From: Antedon mediterranea
Lineage: Eukaryota; Echinodermata; Crinoidea; Comatulida; Antedonidae
Direction: 5' to 3'
Assembly: GCF_964355755.1 (NCBI RefSeq)
Contig: NC_092672.1
Span: 32,236,501-32,300,500 of the forward strand
Length of the DNA stretch: 64,000 nt
The position numbers were made by a program, and so were the translations under genes. Position 1 is the first letter of the stretch, and each line of letters opens with the position of its first letter. Under the pieces are notes generated by a model. That model worked only from the letters and a program-made list of their open reading frames with translations. It made no database searches and was not told where the DNA came from. Below, piece after piece: positions 26,020-37,910 of this stretch.

Positions 26020-28099
26020 AAGTTTCTGAACAATCTCTAGACTCGAAACACACTAAATAGTCCACACTGTAAGTCTCCAAGATCCAACTATTCTTTACGA
26101 AAATTTTTGGTTCACAAGAGGGATAGTTCCTTGAAATGTATGCTACCGTACTATATTTAGTCTGGATGGTGTTTGGGTGCGCAGGAACACCTATCGTCGG
26201 TCACAGCAAAGGCTTGCACGAGAGTCTGTAAACACTGACTTGACGTCACACAACAAATTGTAAACATTCAGAAGATAAAGTTAAAGGGCAGTGTTTACTC
26301 TGTGCACAAAGTCCACGGTGGTCGGAAATGTCCAAATTGTGCCCATCAATAGAGGACAGCACACATGTAGGCCATATATATCCGAAAGATCATGCAACAT
26401 TACGCGCGAACATTTTGAAAAGAAGTAGCCATAATGTGTGCTTATATGCGTATATTTATTGCTATATTGGCGTGTCATACTTTACAAACAACCAATCAAA
26501 TCGTATAATCTTCAGGGCGGTAATGTGTGACACCGTGAAATAGCCGTCGTCGAGTAGATTTTGTAAGAAAATTTACCATAAATAGCAGGGAGTACACTGT
26601 AACTCCGTAAATACTAGGCCCTATATGTTTATAAAAACACAATGTGAATATTGTAAGTTTACTTTATACATTACTAATTGAGAAAAGACCTAATAGCTAG
26701 GGCCTACCTATGCCCAGAAGTTTTCGAGTAGTCTAGTCTAGCCTAGGCCTAGGCCTATCTATTCTAAAATATTAGAACAGGCTAGAATTGAAGGAGGAAC
26801 GGACGCGGCTGTGCTGATATTAGTCGAGTAGCAAGGCCTACTGCTGTAGTGTCAAGGCTACATAGTAGCTAAGTAGGGATTAGGCCAAGTTGAGCCGCCG
26901 ACAAGTTGAGCCGCCGCCAGAAAAACGTTATTTTCTATGAAACGCCAAATGCTTACTTTCGCCGGTGCTCGTTTCTATTTAATAGAAGTTCTATTTATAT
27001 TAATTATTAGATATAATAACGATGTATATTCCAAAGTTTATATATCACGGTTTTTAGTATATATTATTAAATATTATAATTAAAGAGAAATAATTATGAA
27101 TATCTGACTTGTTTGTAGATTCCAAAATATAAGGCCTAAAACATGACCGAAAGTGATCGTTTTTAGCCAAAAATGACGTAAACATGTTTCCCCCTTAGGC
27201 GGCAGTTGTATGAACTAGGCCTACTCCATTTTTCGGTAAAATAATTGCATAAAATCACCGTTTTTTAGTAAAATATTCTGTGTATTAACATTGTAAAATT
27301 CAATCAAATATGATATTAAAAGATAGTAGATAAAAAATAATAATTATTTAACCTCATTCGAAGAGTATCAATACTCTATTACTTATTAGTCCTGAGAGAC
27401 AACGTGATTTTACGCGAGAAAAATATTATGGAGTGCACTGCATTTTTACCTTGAAAGATTAAAAACAATTAAATTATTAAATATGACTACTTTCCTTTGC
27501 TGTGTTGTTATGGCGGTTCAAACCAACAAAATTGTAGTATGTAATTATTATTTATTTTCATGACACAATAAACCTAAAGACCATGAACTTATGTACTAGG
27601 AAACCCCTCTATCACTACGCGAAATGTCGTAAAAGACGCACTGGGCGTTTCATAGAAATTACCGGCGGCTCAACTTGTCGGCGGCCCAACCGGTCATATC
27701 CCCTAAGTAGTACTAGGCATACTACTAGCTTAGTTAGACTAGCTAAGGATAGTTAGTATATTAGTAGTAGACCTAACTTAACCTAGCTAGGCCCCTAATA
27801 AGGAGGCCTCTATCTAATAAGAGAAGACTAGGCGGCCTACTAGAAATAATTAATAATAATATATATTATATCTAGAATAAAATAGGCCTGGCCTAGGCCT
27901 AGATTTTTCAATTTTATAATAGACCAGATATTTTTTTTAGTACAAACAACAAAATCCTGATCCTGTTATTGTATGTATGATTTTAAATGCTTATTATAAG
28001 ATAATAAGATAAGATGCCCTCTAGCCTAGAGAAAATTCTTATTTATCTCAGCAACATTATTCTAAATAGTAAAAAAATATTTATTTTGTTTTATTTTAG
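26020..28099. other. Intergenic stretch between the candidate ECE-like first exon and PPP1R35
   Basis: Apart from the foldback element at 26876-27702 there are AGGCCTA-rich patches (26735-26760, 27780-27905). It may contain a leader exon and promoter of PPP1R35, which I could not place. Confidence 0.45.
26876..27702. mobile_element. Small foldback-type element with subterminal tandem motifs
   Basis: The inverted ends read GGGATTAGGCCAAGTTGAGCC (left) and GGGATATGACCGGTTGGGCC (right, reversed), each followed by GCCGACAAGTTGAGCCGCCG and then TTTCTATGAAACGCC. The 827-bp element is flanked by CTAAGTA(G) at 26869-26876 and 27703-27710, a 7-8-bp direct duplication. Tandem GCCGACAA-type motifs followed by CTATGAAACGCC also occur at the ends of the 11.7-kb element, suggesting kinship. 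The interior is AT-rich without a long frame. Confidence 0.7.
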
Positions 28100-28192
28100 G
28101 GAGTGATTTGATACTACCTGTAATGATGTCCAATAATTTGGTAATCATTTCTTCCAAGTCTTCTTAAAATCTTTACACAAGTACATTGAAGA
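28100..28192 (+). other. PPP1R35: 5' UTR part of the first coding exon of PPP1R35
   Basis: A pyrimidine-rich acceptor, TTTTATTTTAG, ends at 28099, so the exon with the start codon is probably preceded by a non-coding leader exon upstream. I could not place that exon. Confidence 0.45.
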
Positions 28193-29541
28193 ATGGCAGC
28201 AAATGCGACTGATTCGTTGTTGGACGATGGCCTCCCGCTTCTACCTTCAGTGAAAGTCCCAACGCCAATTCTACGCCCTTCATCTCCATTTGGCTCTGAC
28301 CCTGTACTGAATGTCACCCCGGAGAAGAGCAATCCATTCGGACAGTTTAGTAGAAAAGGAAAGGCAAAATGTCATGTACATTTTTTATTGGAGGGTCAGA
28401 GTTCAAAGCATCAATCTGGGAAGGATATATTTGCTGAGATTAAACATCCAAAAAGAGGAAAGTCTAATAAACATAAAGATCACAATGCAAATAAGTCATC
28501 TAACTATAGACATCAATTCATTTCTGAATCTAGAAAAAAGACTGGCTCAGCAGCCAATGAAAAAGAAAGTGCAAAAACTCAACCAAGACATGATGGCACG
28601 ATATATAACGCAAATTTACAAGCCCCACAACTGCATTCCACAGGTGCACTAGAACAGAGGCTACACAATATTGAATTAGAAGAATTTAATGTTGAGGGCG
28701 CTGTTGCAAAGATGCTGGAGCAAACCGAAAGTGTAAGAAACGAGTTTTCCGAACGAATAGCTGAAGCAGTAAATGTTCCGAAAGACTACAAAAAATATTC
28801 TGGTAAATACTGTACATTACATTCGTACTTAGTATAATAATAAGACACGCATTGATTTGAACGTAACCATACCCCGTAACCAAATTCAGTAAATATTTTA
28901 TCACTTTGGTGTTCTTATCTATTTTTCAGGATTAGTGAGTATAGATGTTCCAGCAGATGGAGTAGGAAACTATGTGGTTGAAGAAAAGATAACAAGGCCA
29001 AGAAGAGGCAAGAAAAAGCAATCTGCTAAGGTACAGTCATTGACCTTATTATACCGCCTAGAGGTAGCTGTTGATGCCCCCTTCAAATTGTATTTATTGT
29101 ATATTCTTTATTTTGACGAGCAATGAATTTCCTTTTTGAGGATCAATAAAAGTTATCTTATCTTCCACCCACAGACTTATCTTAATCCTTTGAATTGTTG
29201 TTCAGTATAATCCATAGCTACTAGTGTCTGTTACCTAAAGCTCTGACATCATGTCCATATATGGGCACATTTTTATGTCACATAAAGTTTGATAGTGTAG
29301 ACAGGGCTTTAGTATATGAATGTTTTATTTATAAACTGTATAATATCAACAATATATTTTCTTGCAGCCTTCAACTTCCAAAGAACCGGATATAATGGAG
29401 TGTTTCCGACCAGACTTGGTGACAGATGTGGCTGACTTGTCCTCTGCGAGTCGTTTACCGCACTATAAGATCAAACCGACTGTTGTGCCTGTTGATTCTG
29501 CATTTGATATATACAGGCATATTCAACAATGGCAGTCTTAA
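28193..29541 (+). CDS. PPP1R35: Protein phosphatase 1 regulatory subunit 35
   Basis: Three coding exons (28193-28802, 28930-29030, 29368-29541) give about 294 aa. Human PPP1R35 is a centrosomal, PP1-binding protein needed for centriole elongation and centriole-to-centrosome conversion. The family is recognised from the C-terminal part: a helix (EFNVEGAVAKML), then the conserved NVPKDYKKYSGLVSIDVP, which spans the exon 1/2 junction, and a C-terminal block ending FDIYRHIQQWQS. Residues 59-64 (KCHVHF) resemble a relaxed RVxF PP1-docking motif. The middle (about 65-150) is basic, low in complexity and probably disordered. The start ATG has A at -3 and G at +4. Exons join in phases 1 and 0. AATAAA signals at 29561-29570 lie just after the stop. 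Intron 2 carries a short MITE copy (29239-29308). Confidence 0.9.
29239..29308. mobile_element. Short MITE family B copy in PPP1R35 intron 2
   Basis: AGCTCTGACATCATGTCC / GATAGTGTAGACAGGGCT. The left arm is mostly deleted. Confidence 0.6.
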
Positions 29542-29560
29542 ATTAATGTTTTTTTTTTAA

Positions 29561-29570
29561 AATAAATAAA
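29561..29570 (+). terminator. Polyadenylation signals of PPP1R35
   Basis: Two overlapping AATAAA hexamers lie 20 bases after the TAA stop. Confidence 0.7.
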
Positions 29571-31199
29571 AAAAATTGTATAAATGCCTGTTTTCTAAAT
29601 GATGGATTTTTTGCTGTGTGAATTTTTTATAAAGAATAACCTTAATCTACACTTGCAAACTTTTGTTGTTTTTTTTTTTGCAACTTGATCCCTAGATGTA
29701 TATCGGAGGAGAAGTTGGGAGTGGGGAGACACAATTTCCTTTGCTTAGACTATTATACAGAGAGGCGTGTGTCCAATTACCTACCACATAATGCTGAGAC
29801 TTAGTACAATGAGCTCCTAACAGCTCATTCCTCTACATTCAGAAATGAATATGGGACTTGTATACATTGTTGTTTTGCATTTATTTTGTAAAATCTTCAT
29901 ACTTTATAGAAAAATGTATTTATAATGCCATTTTTGAAACTCTGATTAATACAAATGAATGAGATTAATTGTGATTTGTACATTGTAGTATTAAATAAAC
30001 ATTTACTGTACCACTTCAGTAATGAAAATACTGAATTGACTGAATATATTTACAGTATAAAGCAGAATAGATTTGACCCACATTCAATATGTGTTAAAAA
30101 GAAAATTTTATATGAATAAAAATACTTGCACTCACCCTGCAAAGTTTGGAATTTCTTTCAATTCAATAAAATTATTATCCCAAACTTTGGAACATTTGGT
30201 TTGAAAAGCACACACATATCCAAGCACAACGATCTTGATTTGTGTATATTGTGTTTATATACAGTATGACATGCAGCCTCAACAGAGGCCTTTGGGAACC
30301 AAACAGTGTCCTCTAAGTAGGGGCAAGGTTTGTTGTATTGTGTAGTACTTCAAAGTAGCTTTGCGTCCTGTAGCTAAGTTTCAGTCAAATTTGTCCCTAC
30401 TCTGTATGCAGTACTGTGTATATTAATTGAGTACAGTGAAAAATAATTAAAGTACAACTGTAAATAATCTGACCTGATCCAAAATTAGTTGGTTTTTTTG
30501 CCGTAATTGTTTCGAGTCTTCAGGGTCTGTCATCGTTTTCCTGGTTTTTCATACTGTTTTTTTGTTCAAATCTATACTGTATACAGTCATGCATTATAAT
30601 GCAACTTTATACCGTCTTTATTATGCAACTTATTCGTCTACGTACATCTAATTACCATGTACTCACTGGGATCAATGTACAGTAGTATCAAAGATAAAGT
30701 ACGGTACTGGTCTATTTATTTATTAATTTAGTCAAATTGTTGATGTGCACTTTGATACAAGTCTAGTCGAGGTTTTGACTTAAGTAAAAAGATAAATATT
30801 TTGGCACATATGGCGTTTCATATGTAAACTACTTGAGCTTGTATTTTCATGCAAACATCGAAAGGCCAACTGGTGGAATAACACAAAAATTAAATAAATA
30901 CAGACTTGGGGCAAGTCTAGGATACAATATATACCGTTCAAATAATGATAATGCATACATGCATCTCGAGACAATAAACGACAATACAATGATATAAAAT
31001 GATAACTATGATAATCTTTATTAAAAGTACTGAATTATTAGAACACCTCGAACCAAAAACACTATTTTACAACACCATACCATATTTCAGCGTGCCATAG
31101 ATAACATATCCATAACTTTCTAATATAGTGGGCAACTTTCCAGAAATGAATGTAGTAGAATCCATATTAAGAAGCCACCTTCAGGACCCAACAAAGTGT
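29571..31199. other. Intergenic, AT-rich, no gene seen
   Basis: Rich in TACTGTA/TACAGTA words. CAAAGTTTGG and its inverse near 30140-30190 form a loose inverted repeat. Confidence 0.5.
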
Positions 31200-33856
31200 C
31201 CCCTTAATAGTCCATGGGATTTAGACTTTTAACTCACACAAATTGCAAGAAAAGGTTTTTTTGATGAAATGTGTTCTTTAGACCCTACTGAAGACATTTA
31301 TCAACGTTAGGACATTTTTCGACAACGGGAAGTAGCCTAATTTGCATAATTAAAAATGGCGGCCATTTTTAATAACGTACTATGTATCTTGGAAACCGCT
31401 AGTCACAGATACTTAATTATGGTGTTAAAATCGTTAGAATATATGTATTTATATTCACTTTAATGAAAAAGTTTGTCCAAAAATGAATGGAAGTGCTTTT
31501 TCTAACATTATTGACCTTTGACCTTGATTTATCATATCTCAGCAACCACTAATCGGAGATATACAAATTAGGGCTTAAATTGTTCAGAAACTACACATTT
31601 ATATCCAGTCTAATGGCATGTTTTTGCAAAAAATGGCGGATTCTAACATTATTGACCTTTGACCTTGAGTTATCATATCTTAGCAACCACTAATAGGAGA
31701 GACACAAAATGTGGCTCAAAATGTTCAGAAACTACACATTTATATTTAGTCTAATGGCATGTTTTTGCAAAAAATGGCCGATTCTAACATTATTGACCTT
31801 TGAACTTTACACTACATAAAATCGCATAACTTTGAAAATATTGTACATATGAAATTATTTTTAGTGTCAAATTGTTCAAAACATACATGTTTCTATAGAG
31901 TCCAATGACACATTTTGTCCAATAATGGCCTATTGTATGGTTATTAACATTTGAACTATATTTGAAAAGGATTTAAACCCGGAATCTTCTTCATGTAGGC
32001 ATTCATTAGAACATGTGATTTGGCACTACCGTACTTGTTGTTTAGAATATGGTGGTAATTTAAAGTGCATGTAACCAGTTGATTTAATTTAGTTACTGAA
32101 AATATTCACTTTAAAAAAAATATTAGACTATGTATACATACATTATAGGTTTGGATTATTAATAAATTTTAAATTAGGTCTTACATCTTACTCAGGAGAA
32201 AGTTGGTGTTCACACTATTAACAGAGCCAACAAAGATGTCGTTTTTTTATGATATATTGTACATACTTTAAATAGGCCATGTCATTTTGCAGGTTTATTA
32301 AAGTTTTTTTCAAATTAGTAATTTATTTTTCGATCAAATTAAATTGGCATTAAATGGCATATTCAACAAACAAATTTCTAAAGATTATTTAGTTTATACA
32401 GGGAGTTGTCTAATAACAACTCCCTGGTTTATATTTTGTGTTAAGGATAGCATCACTCTTGAGGGCATTCTTTTAGGTTGAAACATAGTCTTATTAAGAA
32501 GGCCTTTTCTACTACTAGACGCATTGTTGACAACTGGAATTTTAAAAGATCGATATTAATGCAACATATTTAGTTTAGTTTAAATTGGCTATCGAGACTC
32601 ATAATTAGGCTGACCACCACTTGCAATATTTTTACCGTATACAGTAAAAACCTCAGTTTCTTATGGAATTTATTTATTATTTCAATATAAACCATTATTA
32701 TACAGTATGACTACTAGTGGTGTATAGTTTTTAACCTTTTATAATTTGTTTTTGTACTTTTTTTACGTGAATGTATTGTGTATGTACCATGTTTCTATGT
32801 GGTTTAATTTTTACCATTTTTAACCATCAATTTTAATGCTTTTAATATAATTATCTTGTAATTCAGCTTCAGCTGCGAAGACAATAAGAAATAAAATAAA
32901 CAAACGTGTAAACTTGTAGGCAGTTTATGGATGAATGCAATAGTTTATGCTTATAAATTTAATGTACCAATGGCCTACTTTAAACTAAACATAATAAGTC
33001 AACGTTGCAACTCTTACATTTTAGAGTGCCAAATCACATGTTCTAATGGATGTCCATATAAAGAAGATTCCGGGTTTAAATCCTTTTCAAATATCGTTCA
33101 AATGTTAATAACCATACAATAGGCCATTATTGTACATAATGTGTTATTGGACTCTATAGAAACATGTATGTTCTGAACAATTTGACACTAAAAATAATTT
33201 CATATGTACAATATTTTCAAAGTTATGCGATTTTATGTAGTGTAAAGTTCAAAGGTCAATAATGTTAGAATCGGCCATTTTTTGCAAAAACATGCCATTA
33301 GACTAAATATAAATGTGTAGTTTCTGAACATTTTGAGCCATATTTTGTGTCTCTCCTATTAGTGGTTGCTAAGATATGATAACTCAAGGTCAAAGGTCAA
33401 TAATGTTAGAATCCGCCATTTTTTGCAAAAACATGCCATTAGACTGGATATAAATGTGTAGTTTCTGAACAATTTAAGCCCTAATTTGTATATCTCCGAT
33501 TAGTGGTTGCTGAGATATGATAAATCAAGGTCAAAGGTCAATAATGTTAGAAAAAGCACTTCCATTCATTTTTGGACAAACTTTTTCATTAAAGTGAATA
33601 TAAATACATATATTCTAACGATTTTAACACCATAATTAAGTATCTGTGACTAGCGGTTTCCAAGATACATAGTACGTTATTCAAAATGGCCGCCATTTTT
33701 AATTATGCAAATTAGGCTACTTCCCGTTGTCGAAAAATGTCCTAACGTTGATAAATGTCTTCAGTAGGGTCTAAAGAACACATTTCATCAAAAAAACCTT
33801 TTCTTGCAATTTGTGTGAGAAAAGGGTCATTTTTTAGCTAAATCCCATGGACTATA
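31200..33856. mobile_element. 2.7-kb inverted-repeat (foldback) element
   Basis: Two arms of about 830 bp (31200-32027 and 33028-33856) are reverse complements, with matching AGTCCATGGGATTTAG near the outer ends. The arms contain imperfect ~140-bp tandem repeats built on TTCTAACATTATTGACCTTTG and TCTAATGGCATGTTTTTGC. The 1.0-kb AT-rich spacer has no coding sequence. The left tip has lost about 12 bp relative to the right. No convincing target duplication was found. Confidence 0.8.
32399..32426. repeat. Perfect short hairpin in the foldback spacer
   Basis: CAGGGAGTTGT, a six-base loop CTAATA, and ACAACTCCCTG form an 11-bp perfect stem. Confidence 0.6.
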
Positions 33857-35341
33857 ATGGGGGTTGATATTTACAGTTCAAACATCCCTGTAATTAGGTT
33901 AGATTTATGAACATATAAATATATTCCGACCTTAAAATTTATGGTTGAGGACTTTACATGCATAACAAGGAAACGATTTGTTTTTTTCAAATGTAGAATT
34001 AAAATAGAAAATTATTTAATTAATTCACTATTGATGTAATGCGGTGGGAACTTTCTTATTTGGGAAACATAATACACCAGAGCAGGTTTCAGAGACCTAG
34101 GTATCCCCACCCCTGGTTGGCTCATTAGGGACAGGACGGTTAGGGGTGGACGACGAATATCCCTTGTTCGCTAGAGCGTAAAATGTTGACACATAGCCGT
34201 TATTAGTTGCACACCCTTTTGCGCGAAGAGGACCGGCAGTATCTCTCTCCTTCTCCTGTCTCACGGCGCGCCCTTCTGAATTGCTTGGCTCTGGTGATAC
34301 AGCATAGGCCTAGCAGCCTTCCTAGATAGGGTCCTCGCATTCAAACGCCGCGCAAAATGTATCGCTTTTAAGATTTTAACTCCATAAAAATGATATTAAA
34401 TTAGAAGTTCAAATATTATTTAGAGTTTTGAAAATACCACTTTTGAGTGTAATTTGAACTGTATATTTAAGGTTATAAATGTACATTATTGTTAAGTTAA
34501 GACTGAGGTTATAAATGTACATTATTATTAAGTTAAGTTAAGACTGAATTTCACGCTGAGCACCGTCCTGTGGCCTCCCATTCTGTTTCCTAAAGTTCAT
34601 ATTTACTGTAGTACAGTATTGTCCTACAAAATAGTGATTTATTTTTTTGTACATCTTACCTATTTAAAATTCATGCTAAAAATAATAAGAACCTGATAAA
34701 ATAAAATTAATCATCACAAAGTATTAATGTATTTCAATGCTTATTCATTTACGCTAATATGAATAATAATTTCAGAGAAAACAATAAATGAGGGATAGTT
34801 GCACCAAAGTTCTACATGATCTGAAATACATAGTTGGTAATACTCTCTCCAATCATCAGCTGCATTAAAACACTTGATAATACTTCAGGTTCATTCCATA
34901 TCTACAAAAGTAAACAAAGACAAATACAATATATTACCGATAAATAATAAACACTAGTTCTTCTATTCACCTTGCTGTATCTAGGCAAGTGCTGTGATAC
35001 AAGACACAAGTGCATCACATATTACACTACATTTATATATGTATGTATGTAGTATATTCTAGCAGTATATCTAGATATGAAGGCAAAATGGGTTGAATAG
35101 AGGGATTTTTTTCTGTCCAAATACTACACCATTTTACCCTTATGAATACAGTATATAATATTTATATTTTATATGATACATACAAGCCCCCCTGCCCCAG
35201 CTTCTATTAATTAATGTAGCCTTACTCTCTCAGTCTTTAGTGTTATTTGATAACATACCTAAATTAATTATCTAATCAAAAACTTTGGTTTCGAAATTCG
35301 GTTTTTGGGTTTATCACATCACCTGTAAGTCTCATTGCGAA
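33857..35341. other. Intergenic or TARDBP 3' region
   Basis: Contains a GC-rich island of unknown origin (34078-34370) and a tandem duplication of GGTTATAAATGTACATTATT (34450-34535). A longer TARDBP transcript could reach here. Confidence 0.4.
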
Positions 35342-35364
35342 TCACACATTTCACACACACACAA
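35342..35364 (-). promoter_or_regulatory. UG-repeat tract, candidate TDP-43 binding site
   Basis: On the TARDBP sense strand the sequence reads GTGTGTGTGTG AAA TGTGTG, just after the stop of the candidate short-isoform exon. TDP-43 is known to bind UG repeats and to regulate its own mRNA through the 3' region, so this is a plausible autoregulatory site. Confidence 0.5.
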
Positions 35365-35371
35365 TCTTGCA

Positions 35372-35403
35372 TCAACGCCAGTCCCGATGACGATCGTAAC
35401 GTT
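35372..35403 (-). CDS. TARDBP: Candidate alternative last coding exon of TARDBP (short isoform lacking the low-complexity domain)
   Basis: A strong acceptor (TCTCTTTTTCCAG) is followed by AA CGT TAC GAT... TGA. Joined to the exon ending at 38659 (phase 1, G), it completes GAA and encodes ERYDRHRDWR then stop. This charged RD-type tail would replace the glycine-rich domain. A GU-repeat follows the stop within about 10 bases. Vertebrate TARDBP also makes short forms by splicing from the last coding exons into the 3' region, though with a different tail. Acceptor quality, frame, peptide character and the GU tract support it; no transcript evidence is available. Confidence 0.5.
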
Positions 35404-36576
35404 CTGGAAAAAGAGAAAAGAATGTTTTGATACAGCAGATAAAATCCTAAATAAATCTTAAGGTAACAGGCATATATACCGATAAAGTTAAGTATAAAAT
35501 GAGTGAGAAAAGATGTTTTGATAAATAAAATCCTGAATAACTCTTAGGATAACAGGCACACATAATAATAAAGTTAAGTACAAAATGAGTGCTTGGACTA
35601 TTCAGTTCAAATACTAGTTCAAAGTACAAAGATCAAGGCATAAACTTTGGTGGTGCAGACTTATTTTTACATTACAAGCGATGATGAATTTTCACTTTGA
35701 ATGCAAAAATGAATGTTTATTTTTTAATATAGTGTAGGATGCCTTACTAAATTAGTGGTCAAATATATGTGAAATAGAGGTCAAAGGTAAAAAGCTTTGA
35801 TTTAAAAAGTTAATACTCATATTGATACATGATCCAAATATTCATATTTGGCCAATTTAAGTTTCTAAGGTTTTATATAAATTATTCTTACAGAATTGAT
35901 TAATTTGATATTGTGATTGATTGAAAAATATGAATAACCAATTACAGTAAATCATACTTAAGATAATCAATATTGCATTTGCATATCATTTACATGTCAT
36001 TAATTTGATAACTGTGATTAATTGGATAAAATATGAATAACCATCTACTGTATCATTTTCCAATATGTTTTCCTATCATTTTTAACCAATATAATCAATT
36101 TCAATTCTCTTCAAAATTATACTTCCATGCATTTCTATGTTCAAAATATGAATTTAAACAAATTATTTTTTATGTAAAATATTATTCTTGATATACACAT
36201 TCATCACCACACAAGTAATATAAATACTCACATATTTTCGTCCATACAGTATTTTTTAAACTTTCTCATCACCGGCCTCTTAGCCCACCATATCCAGACA
36301 ATATTTCACTCATCGCAAATGTTCGTAGGAAGAAACAATGCAATAACGATCACCCACTTTAAAATAGCAACATCTTCCTCTTCTGTTGACAATAACTGCC
36401 TCTTGTTTTCTTTCATTTACACAACCATCAATTTAATCATCTCTGGTTAAATCTTCTCGCAACCTGTCTAAAACCGTACTTGCCCCTACCTTCAACTATC
36501 AGTTGTAAATATCCCAACATTCCCTGCCATAAGGTCACAGTTCAGATTTTTCTCAAATACTGTACAAACAACCGCA

Positions 36577-36845
36577 TCTGCTCTCATGTTTTAGCAGGAC
36601 ATATCCCAACATTCTCTTCATTTCCTGTCATAAGGTCAGAGTTCAGGTTTCTCTCTAATTACCATATTCTACACATGTGTACGAAAACCCACTAAACATC
36701 TGCTCTCATGTTTTAGCAGGTCATATCCCAACATTCTCTTCATTTCCTGTCATAAGGTCATAGTTCAGGTTTCTCTCTAATTACCATTATTCTACACATG
36801 TGTACGAAAGCCCACTAAACATCTGCTCCCATGTTTTAGCAGCTC
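36577..36845. repeat. 121-bp tandem duplication downstream of TARDBP
   Basis: Two near-identical copies of CTCTCATGTTTTAGCAGG...CCCAACATTCTCTTCATTTC...TACACATGTGTACGAAA, with a degraded partial copy upstream from about 36510. Confidence 0.7.
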
Positions 36846-37562
36846 ATTGCATCCGCAAAATAAACACAATGCACAAACACACGATCACGTCTATCACAAA
36901 AATCATCATTTATTATACAGCATTGTGTCGTTCGTGCTTCGCTCCTAGAAACAACTACGACCATAGCACGCACTTCATGATTTTCATCTTTTAACAATCG
37001 CACTACAACTTAACATATAAACAATATAAAAGTAAACAAGTTTTATTGGCAACCTGTAAACCACATCATCTTTTCCGTACCATTTTTTAGCCACCTTTTA
37101 AAATGTTCTCACAATTTCGCCGACAATATATGAAATATCCATTCTCAATCTTCGCTTGAACACATTGACAAATTATTTTTACACCCTTACATCTTCTATT
37201 GAGTTCTTTCAACATACGGACAAATACGTATACATATATTATTTTTTTTAAATGATACTGTACCACCTACAAACCTCACCGACATTTCCCACAATTCTGA
37301 GTATTATAAACCCTAAAACTAACAAATTACAATAACTGTAAACAATTTAACTGCAACTCCAGCTAACAATTTGAGTAAGACACTTTGAGTCAAGCATATT
37401 CATGATAAATATGCAAATAATATTAAAATTGAAAATGAATTACTTAATGTTTTACTGTACAGCTTGATTAAATTACCAATAAAATAATAATTATTTCAAT
37501 CTCTTTAAATAACTTGTTATCAGCCACTATCCTTCCTAATATTTTTATGTTTATATGTCATC

Positions 37563-37568
37563 TTTATT
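37563..37568 (-). terminator. Candidate polyadenylation signal of the full-length TARDBP transcript
   Basis: AATAAA on the minus strand about 345 bases after the TAA at 37911. A further AATAAA near 34638-34644 could serve a longer transcript that includes the 35.4-kb exon. Confidence 0.35.
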
Positions 37569-37910
37569 TAATTTTAGTTAGTGTATTTCAGATATTAGAG
37601 GGTAGAAGCATACAAACTCGGTAAAAACAGAGGGTAAGTAAAAAGTACAGTAGTATATTTGATAAAAATCCTTCTTTCATGAATTTTTTAAAATATAAAC
37701 ATCTTTCGTACATTAATCTCAATACAACATTAAAAACACACACTTAAATATCCTCACTATTTTTCTTGCTTTTAAATTGGAACTAAAATAGGGCAATTAA
37801 AAATGCACTGTGTTTCGGATCTAACGACCATTACTGTAGTTTAATAGTTTATATGCTGAAACATTGCTTAATATCAACATTTTGGATTCATTACAAGAGA
37901 TGTTGATTAT

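Noticed and set aside
28311-28652. 113-aa frame overlapping PPP1R35
   Set aside because: Shadow frame of the PPP1R35 first exon with no family resemblance.
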